From CAJXVY01 sp965660355 (GTDB taxonomy: Bacteria > Actinomycetota > Actinomycetes > Actinomycetales > Microbacteriaceae), in the NCBI GenBank assembly GCA_965660355.1, contig CBFHZN010000016.1, forward strand, positions 1 through 23,008: a stretch of DNA of 23,008 nt. The letters run 5' to 3'. Of this stretch, positions 6,526 through 12,061 are shown piece after piece. Every line of letters begins with the position of its first letter. Positions within the stretch are counted from its first letter, which is position 1. The notes under the pieces are model-generated. The model did no database searches, was not told where the DNA came from, and saw only the letters and a program-made list of their open reading frames with translations. The position numbers and the translations under genes are program-made.

Positions 6526-6598
6526 TAGCGGGGGAAGGAATCGAACCTCCGACTTCTTGGGAATCAGCCAAGCAAGCTAACCACTGCTCTACCCCGCG
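6526..6598 (-). tRNA. tRNA with anticodon GAU (Ile-type) on an initiator-like body
   Basis: A 73-nt cloverleaf. The acceptor has six pairs (GCGGGG/CCCCGC) and a mismatched first position (C1 opposite U72); discriminator A73; no encoded CCA. D-arm GAGC/GCUU with an 8-nt loop; anticodon arm CUUGG/CCAAG around CUGAUUC (anticodon GAU at 6563-6565); variable loop AAGUC; T-arm GGAGG/CCUUC with UUCGAUU. GAU would read isoleucine codons AUU/AUC. The unpaired C1 and the A11-U24 pair are hallmarks of bacterial initiator tRNA rather than elongators, and U37 is unusual because a purine is the norm there. It may be an initiator-derived tRNA with a changed anticodon. Confidence 0.85.
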
Positions 6599-6602
6599 AT
6601 GT

Positions 6603-6624
6603 GGTGGTATTACACCACCTTTTT
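6603..6624 (+). other. Hairpin with T-run adjoining the tRNA gene
   Basis: GGTGGT (6603-6608), loop ATTAC, ACCACC (6614-6619), then five T (6620-6624). As written it resembles an intrinsic terminator for plus-strand transcription, yet no plus-strand gene precedes it. On the minus strand it sits five bases before the tRNA 5' end, so a processing or insulating role is possible. It may also block antisense read-through. Confidence 0.45.
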
Positions 6625-6653
6625 ATTTACTTTTTGATTCAGCAACACCTCCT

Positions 6654-6854
6654 TTATAATTTAGATAATTCAATGAAACACTTTTCTAAGTCATTACTGA
6701 TGTACTTAGAGTGTACCCATACATCTCCAACTTTAAAATCAAAGAACCAATGGTATGAATCTCCATCATTAAAGAATAAATGTTGCTCTAACACTTTCTC
6801 TCTGATTTCGTTAGTCATTAAAACCTCACTACCTTTTACCGCTTGCACTAACAT
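6654..6854 (-). CDS. Small hypothetical protein (66 aa)
   Basis: Begins MLVQAVKGSEVLMTNEIREK. A helix (NEIREKVLEQHLFF) is followed by aromatic beta-like sequence (SYHWFFDFKVGDVWVHSKY). Its ATG overlaps the upstream TAA (TAATG), which supports this start and coupled translation. It is the last protein gene before the tRNA. No recognised family. Confidence 0.65.
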   Translation of the reverse strand: MLVQAVKGSEVLMTNEIREKVLEQHLFFNDGDSYHWFFDFKVGDVWVHSKYISNDLEKCFIELSKL

Positions 6855-7114
6855 TACTCTTTTTCTTTTAATGATTGTTGTTGAATGTTGTTAAGGTTAT
6901 CTAAAAAGATTTCCTTAGCTACTCTTACTTTATCTGCTATTACCTCATTGAAGTGCTTATCAATGTTAGCCCTTGTAAGCTTCTCTTTAGGGAAGTTACA
7001 TTCTAGCTCTAGCAGTAAGTCGCTAAAGCTGTAGGGGTCTAGCATATTTTGGTCACGTTGGTAACCTGATTCAAGGTCTACATTAGACCAATCAATTCCT
7101 GTTATTGAGTTCAT
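6854..7114 (-). CDS. Small hypothetical protein (86 aa)
   Basis: Begins MNSITGIDWSNVDLESGYQ. An in-frame ATG at 7150 would overlap the upstream gene, while the ATG at 7114 follows AAACACAATG, so I choose 7114. It is acidic and helical, with regions such as FSDLLLELECNF and IADKVRVAKEIFLDNLNNI and a charged end. The stop overlaps the next gene's start by one base. Function unknown. Confidence 0.65.
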   Translation of the reverse strand: MNSITGIDWSNVDLESGYQRDQNMLDPYSFSDLLLELECNFPKEKLTRANIDKHFNEVIADKVRVAKEIFLDNLNNIQQQSLKEKE

Positions 7115-7125
7115 TGTGTTTGCTT

Positions 7126-7395
7126 TTATGATTCGTAAATAGTTTGCCAAGTATGGTTATTCTCTTGACCTGAGTATTCAATGATAATACCTTCACCATT
7201 TTCAGGTATTACCTTCCATAGCCTAAAGCGTTGAGGGTTATCCCCGCCTGTATCTACTTTTTCTATAAGCATATCACCAAAATGACATTGCTCAATGTAG
7301 TCTAGCTCATCTTCATCAGCGTTAATAAGCTCTTGAAGGTCTGTGTCGAAGTACGTTTGTAGTTCGTCAAGTTCTGCGTGAATTGTAATTTCCAT
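7126..7395 (-). CDS. Small acidic hypothetical protein (89 aa)
   Basis: Begins MEITIHAELDELQTYFDTD. The first half is very acidic (LINADEDELDYIEQ). The second is strand-rich (RFRLWKVIPENGEGIIIEY) and ends in an aromatic segment (HTWQTIYES). The start is preceded by AAACAAACAACTATG, a close variant of the arm's start context. No known family. Confidence 0.65.
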   Translation of the reverse strand: MEITIHAELDELQTYFDTDLQELINADEDELDYIEQCHFGDMLIEKVDTGGDNPQRFRLWKVIPENGEGIIIEYSGQENNHTWQTIYES

Positions 7396-7415
7396 AGTTG
7401 TTTGTTTTTATTTGT

Positions 7416-7739
7416 TTATAATTTTACCCATTGGTTAGAGGGGAATACCCCGTCACCCTTGTACCACACAAAGTTAGATTGATGAATCCCTGCGCCTAAT
7501 CCATTTAGACGTTCTTTGGTTGTGTTACTCTCCCACCCTGCATTTGATATTTCTACCTGACCAGTAGCGGAATCTTTACGCGCAATCTCATTGCCATGTA
7601 ATTCCATTACTATAAAATTATCTCCTTTAGGGTATTGACCATCTTTAGTCATTGCCTTGTGCAATACTTCTGTATTACCTTGCTTGAATGGCATACCGCT
7701 ATTAAATGCGGCTACTGCTTGTGCTGTTATCTTTCTCAT
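7416..7739 (-). CDS. Conserved phage hypothetical protein (107 aa)
   Basis: The segment ISNAGWESNTTKERLNGLG (about residues 64-82) resembles a motif I associate with a widespread family of small uncharacterised phage proteins that start with MRKIT and a helix (AVAAFNSG) and end with an aromatic WYKGDG-type strand. That family's function is unknown. The start follows AAACAAACAGCTATG. About 70 nt lie between this start and the next upstream gene, and they contain repeated TTAACATT-type sequences (7768-7802) that may be regulatory. Confidence 0.7.
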   Translation of the reverse strand: MRKITAQAVAAFNSGMPFKQGNTEVLHKAMTKDGQYPKGDNFIVMELHGNEIARKDSATGQVEISNAGWESNTTKERLNGLGAGIHQSNFVWYKGDGVFPSNQWVKL

Positions 7740-7811
7740 AGCTGTTTGTTTTATATTGGCTAAAGTAGTTAACCAATGTTAAGTTAATGTAAAGTTAATG
7801 TTGTGTTATTG

Positions 7812-7973
7812 TTATATACCATGATACATATCTCCTAATATGTCCTCTAGTTCTTTGATTTGTTTTTTCAAGTCCTCAATAACATTAGGGTTTGTACTAG
7901 GGTCTTGCTCACAGTCGTCAAGAGCTTCGTAAAGCATCTCAAGGTAGTTTTCTTTTGACTTTATTGCGTTCAT
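7812..7973 (-). CDS. Small acidic helical protein (53 aa)
   Basis: Begins MNAIKSKENYLEMLYEALDD. Two helices are separated by CEQDPSTNPN; the second (VIEDLKKQIKELEDILGDM) has leucine/isoleucine heptad spacing and may form a coiled coil. Its ATG overlaps the TGA of the upstream membrane-protein gene (ATGA), which supports the call. Function unknown. Confidence 0.65.
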   Translation of the reverse strand: MNAIKSKENYLEMLYEALDDCEQDPSTNPNVIEDLKKQIKELEDILGDMYHGI

Positions 7974-8131
7974 AACTCATTAATTTGTTGCTCTGCGACA
8001 TACAATACTATCGCCAAGCAGGTTATACCTAAAAAGAATAATGCTTCATCTATCCAACCCTTGTAAAGGGAGAATAGAAAGCCAGTGCATAGTAGCACTA
8101 ACATGAATAGTTTTTCTATTTTGTTTTTCAT
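7970..8131 (-). CDS. Small two-pass membrane protein (53 aa)
   Basis: Begins MKNKIEKLFMLVLLCTGFLF. There are two hydrophobic segments, about residues 8-23 and 30-46 (LFFLGITCLAIVLYVAE), joined by YKGWIDEA. The basic N-terminus suggests both ends are cytoplasmic. It lies between a 42-aa lipoprotein gene and an acidic coiled-coil gene, with start/stop overlap to the latter. A holin-like or envelope-modifying role is possible but unproven. Confidence 0.7.
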   Translation of the reverse strand: MKNKIEKLFMLVLLCTGFLFSLYKGWIDEALFFLGITCLAIVLYVAEQQINEL

Positions 8132-8148
8132 AGTTTTTTCTGTTTTAG

Positions 8149-8277
8149 TTAATCACATAGATTGTCAGGGGTTAATGAACCCTTCCTTCCGAAATCTCTG
8201 CTGTAAGATGCTGCGCGGTATCCTGAACAAGAAGCTAACAGCCCCAACAGGATTAAAAATACGATTACTTTTTTCAT
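8149..8277 (-). CDS. Tiny lipoprotein (42 aa, about 26 aa mature)
   Basis: The sequence has a textbook lipoprotein signal: a basic start (MKK), a hydrophobic core (VIVFLILLGLLA) and a lipobox LASC with the modified cysteine at residue 17. The mature part is short and polar (SGYRAASYSRDFGRKGS...). A membrane-anchored peptide of this size could be an outer-membrane spanin-like component, a superinfection-exclusion lipoprotein or an entry-exclusion factor; I cannot choose among these. The start is preceded by AAACAGATAAGACAATG, related to the plus-strand start motif. Confidence 0.75.
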   Translation of the reverse strand: MKKVIVFLILLGLLASCSGYRAASYSRDFGRKGSLTPDNLCD

Positions 8278-8332
8278 TGTCTTATCTGTTTAATTGTTTA
8301 GTAGGCTTGGCGGTATCGCTCCGCATAAACTC

Positions 8333-8542
8333 TTAAAGTTTCAAGCCTTGTATTATTAGATAGCCTTTTTTGTTTTTCACATCAATAAAGACAAAGTATT
8401 TACAAGCTAACATTAACCTATTATCTAGGCCGTTAACATTAACCGAATATCTAATATGTTTTTTGCCTTGCTTTTTTCGTTTAGCAATTCGCAAGCTTCC
8501 ATCACTTGCGGCCCTGAAATAGGGGCTTTTGTTATATGAATT
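8333..8542 (-). pseudogene. Stop-free frame without an ATG start: gene remnant or non-ATG gene
   Basis: A frame of 69 sense codons is open between an in-frame TAA at 8543-8545 and a TAA at 8333-8335. The translation looks protein-like (GSLRIAKRKKQGKKHIRYS ... VFIDVKNKKGYLIIQGLKL). There is no ATG in the first two-thirds; a TTG in front of RIAKRKK is the only conventional alternative. Two near-identical 20-nt direct repeats fall inside it. It may be a truncated gene, a TTG-start gene or a chance frame. Confidence 0.35.
8408..8453. repeat. Two 20-nt direct repeats, 26-nt period
   Basis: TAACATTAACCTATTATCTA (8408-8427) and TAACATTAACCGAATATCTA (8434-8453) match at 18 of 20 positions. The core TAACATTAACC recurs in spirit as TTAACATT-type sequence at 7768-7802 and 9620-9655. 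They could be iterons or operator sites. Confidence 0.6.
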
Positions 8543-8544
8543 TT

Positions 8545-9049
8545 AATTGTATTGCTGCATATAGCCTTGCAGTCATATAGACAATATACCAAAGCACGTA
8601 CATAGTTAGCTATTACATATATCCGCGAAATAATAACAAGCTACTAGCTAGAGCGGTGCCGCTTCGCAGCGGTAAAGATAGATTTCCCTTGCATTATTAA
8701 TTTGCTTTGCGTTTCCCTAGTGTGTACCGTCTCAGACCACCACCAACGGGACGTCGCTAGACCTTTTAAAGTCCGTTTTATAGTCCGTTATTTTTTTGGA
8801 CTTATCAATATTTCAATGAACTGCGTAAAATATAGATTACATTTTCATCATACCTTTCCACCTAAAGTGTACTAAATACCCTACTTGCTCGCGCTCCGCT
8901 TATTTCAGTGCACTATGTACCTTACTTGCGGTAATTACGCTACTATATTTTAGTGCTATTTTAAAGGGCAATAGCAAGGCCCTAGACCCCTTATCAATAT
9001 CCGATATTGCCGACCTGCTAAACAGACCTAATAAAGGGGAAAGAATTAT
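8545..9049. other. Non-coding repeat- and hairpin-rich region (candidate origin or structured RNA)
   Basis: About 500 bp without a convincing gene on either strand. It contains an 8-bp palindrome CTAGCTAG (8644-8651); a GC-rich hairpin CCGCT-TCGC-AGCGG (8659-8672); AGTCCGTT twice (8770-8777, 8782-8789) followed by an inverted GGACTT (8798-8803); two 23-nt direct repeats 41 bp apart (8866-8888, 8907-8929); a distant inverted pair TAAAATATAG (about 8826) and CTATATTTTA (about 8943); and a palindrome CAATATC-C-GATATTG (8995-9009). Dense repeats in a gene-free tract of a packed phage genome point to an origin, a regulatory hub or a structured RNA. Confidence 0.5.
8866..8929. repeat. Two 23-nt direct repeats, 41-bp spacing
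   Basis: Copies at 8866-8888 and 8907-8929 share AGTG-x-ACTA-x2-TACC-x-TACTTGC (19 of 23 identical). A third degenerate half (TTTTAGTGCTATTTTAAA) follows at about 8949. The 41-bp spacing is close to four helical turns, as seen in protein-binding iterons. Confidence 0.6.
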
Positions 9050-9316
9050 TTAACCTATAAAAGCTTCATTCTCTGGGTTTGTTAATCCTAATTTATATAA
9101 GGCTTGCAACACAAAGAAAGGAGAATAGTTACCTTTCTTAGACTTCCTGCACGCTTTCTTTAACTTCTTAAAGTCAACACTTTCCAAAGCTTTTAAAGTC
9201 GTTTCATCCTCACTTAAAGCTTTTAATAACTTAATGGCTCCGCCTAGTGTTTTACTTTCTTTTTTCAAGTTTGCGTTAACGTTTAACACGCTGCTACGAT
9301 AGTTTGAAGTTTTCAT
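9050..9316 (-). CDS. Small basic hypothetical protein (88 aa)
   Basis: Begins MKTSNYRSSVLNVNANLKK. Lysine-rich and helical (TLGGAIKLLKAL, DFKKLKKACRKSKKGN), then YSPFFVLQALYKLGLTNPENEAF. Its strong positive charge suggests nucleic-acid contact. It is the second gene from the leftward promoter, so it is probably expressed very early. It may belong with the neighbouring 79-aa gene as an early takeover module. No family recognised. Confidence 0.7.
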   Translation of the reverse strand: MKTSNYRSSVLNVNANLKKESKTLGGAIKLLKALSEDETTLKALESVDFKKLKKACRKSKKGNYSPFFVLQALYKLGLTNPENEAFIG

Positions 9317-9342
9317 AATTGATAATTATTAGTCGTTTGTTT

Positions 9343-9582
9343 TTATTTGTAATTGATTAAGCCACATGGCTCAATGTTTTTAATTCTTTTAACCCTACAT
9401 AAAAGGCCGTTCTCGTACGTGTCGACAGCCTCAAGTACATATTCACCTTCATTATATTTGTAAATCTTACCGCCTGTGTTGAATATATGGATGTTAATCT
9501 CCTCGGCCTTTCTGTTTACGTTACATGGTACAAACGTTAAGCCGTTTATTTCCCTTTTATAATCACTGTGGTGCGTTTTCAT
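9343..9582 (-). CDS. Small hypothetical protein, first gene of the leftward transcript (79 aa)
   Basis: Begins MKTHHSDYKREINGLTFVP. It reads as a small beta-rich protein: VPCNVN, INIHIFNTGGKIYKYNEGEYVLEAV and LLCRVKRIKNI are strand-like. It is the promoter-proximal gene of the leftward arm, 24 nt from a predicted -7 box (9606-9613). First genes of phage early operons are often host-takeover or regulatory proteins, but nothing here identifies a function. Confidence 0.7.
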   Translation of the reverse strand: MKTHHSDYKREINGLTFVPCNVNRKAEEINIHIFNTGGKIYKYNEGEYVLEAVDTYENGLLCRVKRIKNIEPCGLINYK

Positions 9583-9605
9583 ATCATTGTTTTAATTGAA
9601 CACTA

Positions 9606-9633
9606 CAAACATAGGGCACTAATGTTAAGTCAA
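9606..9633 (-). promoter_or_regulatory. Predicted leftward early promoter (Bacteroidota type)
   Basis: On the minus strand TATGTTTG (9613-9606) fits the TAnnTTTG -7 box. A TTG (9633-9631, within TTGAC) lies 17 nt upstream, near the expected -33 spacing. The predicted transcript would start around 9600 and reach the first ATG (9582) after roughly 15-20 nt. Overlapping TTAACATT repeats (9620-9655) could be operator sites. Confidence 0.6.
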
Positions 9634-10231
9634 GGTTAACCCAATGTTAAGTAATTGTAAACTATTACATATATACCTAAGATACTGAGGTATTAAATTG
9701 GATTATTCGGTAAATACAAACGTTTACCCTAGCAATAGATATACTTTGGTAATTTGGTATAGGTATTTAGTAGGGCTGAAATGTAGTGTTTTCGGTGGTG
9801 GGTGGTTACCCCTCCCAAACACAAACAATACCCAAACCACACAACAACACTAACAGGATAAGAATATAGTTAGATCACTGGATAGTGTTAACAGCTGAAA
9901 ACTTTTGGAGGACAACTAGAAAGTCGGTAGGGGTATCAATAACTTTTGCGTTTTCCTAGTGGACGGGGTGGGGTGGTTGGTGGGGGGAGAATCCCACCTC
10001 ACTAGTAAACTCTCCAACTTTACTCTAACCATAGTGGTATTAGTCAACCGATATAGTCAACTGCAACCGATGTGGTCGTTCAAGATAGTCGTGTTCAACT
10101 ATCTTTCACTAACATCACAAAACATGCGCAACCGCATAGTAATATATATATACTTAATAATAATAGCATGGATGATTACGCTTTATGATATATATTTTAC
10201 TAGTATATCACAATATATAAAATATATGATG
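9634..10231. promoter_or_regulatory. Divergent intergenic control region
   Basis: About 600 bp between the leftward and rightward early promoters with no convincing gene. Perfect inverted repeats include ATACCT/AGGTAT (9673-9693), GGTAAA/TTTACC (9709-9728, with palindrome AAACGTTT inside) and AAGATAGT/ACTATCTT (10082-10105). A G-free C/A-rich block spans 9806-9855. A G-run block (9965-9987) is bracketed by CTAGTG (9956-9961) and CACTAG (10000-10005), with GGTGGG/CCCACC inside. TAGTCAAC and CAACCGAT each occur twice near 10040-10070. This is probably an operator cluster and possibly an origin. Confidence 0.55.
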
Positions 10232-10239
10232 TATATTTG
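10232..10239 (+). promoter_or_regulatory. Rightward early promoter -7 box
   Basis: TATATTTG fits TAnnTTTG and ends four bases before the ATG at 10244. No clear -33 TTG is visible. If the usual start distance applies, the transcript would begin at or within a few bases of the ATG, giving a leaderless mRNA. Confidence 0.6.
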
Positions 10240-10243
10240 CATA

Positions 10244-11089
10244 ATGGATATAGATAACTACATAAAGAGAAAAGGTATTGTAACCTATTTAAGGTGGGTA
10301 GATAAGTCTTATGCTGAAGAGAATGGTGAGGAGGTTTATTTGGAAGACTTATTAGTTGGTTATTATTTAGAGGATGGTTATCAGGTTATATCTATACCGA
10401 TGAAAGAAGTTAGAGAGGTAAACGATAGATTTATATGGAGTGTTGTTTTCTCATTGGTAGAGATGAATACAACACATAGCGTTGAGGAGCTAACTGATTT
10501 TATGGATTTATATATGAGGAAGTACTGCGGTAAGTCTTTGTATTCTCCTGATAGGATTCGGTTAAACGGTATGATTAGTTTTGCTGTAGAAAACTCTAGT
10601 ATGGATAAGGTTACTCAGATAAGAAAGTTCTACTTCACTGAGGTTTTATCTAAAGGGGAGGTTCGTAAATGCGTGATGAGCTACTTAAACAGTAGGAATA
10701 CAACTAAAAGATTGATGAATATAGAAAATGTTATTGAATGGCTTTGTATAGAAGGTGATGTGTTTATTACCGCAAAGACAATACAAGGGCAGTTGGAGGA
10801 AGATTTATCTATTAGTACGATAAACAGATATATGTCCGTTGTTAGAGAAAGGATAGATAACCACAATAAGAAGATATTCGGTACTGACAACTTTATGCAG
10901 CATAAGAAGGTTTTGTCTATTTACAACATAAAAGAGGCTATAGAAGCTTTACAGAAGGCAGAGGATAGTTTATCTCAAAGAAACATAGCTAGAGTAGCAG
11001 GTGTTCATTATAACACCGTAAACAACCTTTGGGATGATGAGGAGGTTCAGGATGCTTTAAATAAATACAACGAATCTAAAATAGCGTAA
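10244..11089 (+). CDS. Helix-turn-helix protein, probable early regulator (281 aa)
   Basis: Begins MDIDNYIKRKGIVTYLRWV. Upstream codons are open back to 9959, but they translate AT-rich, non-protein-like sequence and lie ahead of the -7 box, so I use 10244. Two DNA-binding-like segments are visible: residues about 175-202 (ITAKTIQGQLEEDLSISTIN) and a clear C-terminal helix-turn-helix at about 242-270 (LSQRNIARVAGVHYNTVNNL), of the kind in which the second helix reads DNA. The N-terminal half is acidic and unrecognised. As first gene of the rightward cluster, beside a palindrome-rich control region, it is a good candidate for the early transcription regulator or an initiator protein. Confidence 0.75.
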   Translation: MDIDNYIKRKGIVTYLRWVDKSYAEENGEEVYLEDLLVGYYLEDGYQVISIPMKEVREVNDRFIWSVVFSLVEMNTTHSVEELTDFMDLYMRKYCGKSLYSPDRIRLNGMISFAVENSSMDKVTQIRKFYFTEVLSKGEVRKCVMSYLNSRNTTKRLMNIENVIEWLCIEGDVFITAKTIQGQLEEDLSISTINRYMSVVRERIDNHNKKIFGTDNFMQHKKVLSIYNIKEAIEALQKAEDSLSQRNIARVAGVHYNTVNNLWDDEEVQDALNKYNESKIA

Positions 11090-11295
11090 TGAGCAAAACT
11101 TGGGAAGCTATATATTTACCTACTACTGACTCTATAGACCCTAGTAGGGGTGGTTTTAAAACAGAGTGGGAGGCTTGGGATTACGCATCAAGGCATTATT
11201 GTACTGAGTGTAAAAAGTTATATAATAAAGGAATCTACGACGCTTGTGATGCAGAGTGGATGGTTTGTAAAGAAGAATCAAAAACAGATAAGTGA
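11089..11295 (+). CDS. Small cysteine-containing protein (68 aa)
   Basis: Begins MSKTWEAIYLPTTDSIDPS; its ATG overlaps the TAA of the preceding gene (TAATG). The C-terminal half has HYCTEC and two more Cys (DACDAEWMVC), a possible metal site. The middle (GGFKTEWEAWDYASRHYC) is aromatic. It ends in KTDK and its TGA lies in the first GATAAGTGATG motif. Function unknown. Confidence 0.7.
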   Translation: MSKTWEAIYLPTTDSIDPSRGGFKTEWEAWDYASRHYCTECKKLYNKGIYDACDAEWMVCKEESKTDK

Positions 11296-11450
11296 TGTTT
11301 GAAGAAAACTGCCCCAACTGTGGCACTTGGTTAGAGTGGGATATTCCAGATGATGTAACCTGCCCTAAGTGCAATACTAAGTATGAAACTGAATTTGAAT
11401 ATGTAACTGAAGACACCCTATCTGGGTGGTTAATTAAAAACGATAAGTGA
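11295..11450 (+). CDS. Zinc-ribbon micro-protein (51 aa)
   Basis: A gene below usual size cut-offs. Begins MFEENCPNCGTWLEWDIPDD and has CPNC, 13 residues, then CPKC: two CxxC knuckles of a rubredoxin-like or zinc-ribbon fold. The acidic tail ends in NDK. The start is the ATG of the first GATAAGTGATG motif, overlapping the upstream TGA; the stop TGA is in the second copy. It could be a nucleic-acid or RNA-polymerase adaptor; the fold is fairly sure, the role is not. Confidence 0.75.
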   Translation: MFEENCPNCGTWLEWDIPDDVTCPKCNTKYETEFEYVTEDTLSGWLIKNDK

Positions 11451-11659
11451 TGAGTATTTTAGTGAAAATTTTAATAGGATTGGGCATTATACTATCTTTT
11501 TACTTTATACCCTACTACATTGGTAAGTTGGTTTCAGGTGAAAATGACGATGAAGATAGTTATTGGAAAAATGGGGCTTTATGTATATTTTTCTTGTTAC
11601 TATTATTTTTTTGTTGCCTTACTTTAGGAGAGGTAGTAAACATTATATTTTTTAAATAG
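11450..11659 (+). CDS. Two-pass membrane protein (69 aa)
   Basis: Begins MSILVKILIGLGIILSFYF. Transmembrane segments are at about residues 2-26 and 42-62 (GALCIFFLLLLFFCCLTL), separated by an acidic loop (GENDDEDSYWKN). A GTG three bases earlier is possible, but the ATG lies in the repeated GATAAGTGATG motif and is preferred. It ends with TAG just before the next copy of the motif. Possibly holin-like or a host-membrane effector; no direct evidence. Confidence 0.7.
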   Translation: MSILVKILIGLGIILSFYFIPYYIGKLVSGENDDEDSYWKNGALCIFFLLLLFFCCLTLGEVVNIIFFK

Positions 11660-11666
11660 ATAAGTG

Positions 11667-11819
11667 ATGGAGTATTTCTTAGGTTTTACTTTAATAGAAT
11701 TAGCAATAATGTTGTTAATCTGTCGAATGTGGTACGTTAATGGTAAGGAAGATGGGTTTGAAAAAGGATACAAGAAAGCAGTAGACGATATCCAAAGTCA
11801 ACATAAAACAAATAAGTAA
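11667..11819 (+). CDS. Small single-pass membrane protein (50 aa)
   Basis: Begins MEYFLGFTLIELAIMLLIC: a single N-terminal transmembrane segment (about 3-20), then a charged soluble tail (NGKEDGFEKGYKKAVDDIQ). The ATG belongs to the third exact GATAAGTGATG copy, here after rather than across the upstream stop. Its TAA overlaps the following ATG (TAATG). Function unknown. Confidence 0.7.
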   Translation: MEYFLGFTLIELAIMLLICRMWYVNGKEDGFEKGYKKAVDDIQSQHKTNK

Positions 11820-12058
11820 TGACAAGCACAGACATTAAAAAGTATGAGATGGCTAAAAGCCTAATACAAGAAATCAACGAGATAAAAAAGAATATGAAGT
11901 TACCTCTGGTAGAAACAAGTCAACCTGATAACCCTCAGGTATCTACGAGTCATTGGAGCGATGATATAGCTGCTGCTACACAAAGACTTAATCATAAGGT
12001 AGAGCATGATTTTACAACAGCATTAAAAGAACTAGAATCAATAATTAAAAAGATATAA
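11819..12058 (+). CDS. Small helical hypothetical protein (79 aa)
   Basis: Begins MTSTDIKKYEMAKSLIQEI. It consists of two charged helices flanking a proline/serine-rich loop (PLVETSQPDNPQVSTSHW); the C-terminal helix ends LKELESIIKKI. The start is in a variant motif (AATAAGTAATG) and the stop TAA is in the next variant (ATATAAGTGATG). No family recognised. Confidence 0.65.
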   Translation: MTSTDIKKYEMAKSLIQEINEIKKNMKLPLVETSQPDNPQVSTSHWSDDIAAATQRLNHKVEHDFTTALKELESIIKKI

Positions 12059-12061
12059 GTG

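Noticed and set aside
8085..8336. Plus-strand ORF of 83 codons
   Set aside because: It lies antisense to a well-supported lipoprotein gene and a membrane-protein gene on the minus strand and has no start context or family likeness.
8511..8531. GCCCT-GAAAT-AGGGGC hairpin followed by TTTTG on the plus strand
   Set aside because: The stem has a bulged G and no plus-strand gene precedes it; it is probably coincidental.
9959..10243. 95 extra open codons upstream of the helix-turn-helix gene, starting at a GTG
   Set aside because: The translation is low-complexity and hydrophobic because the DNA is AT-rich, it contains the G-run block and hairpins, and the -7 box lies immediately before the ATG at 10244.
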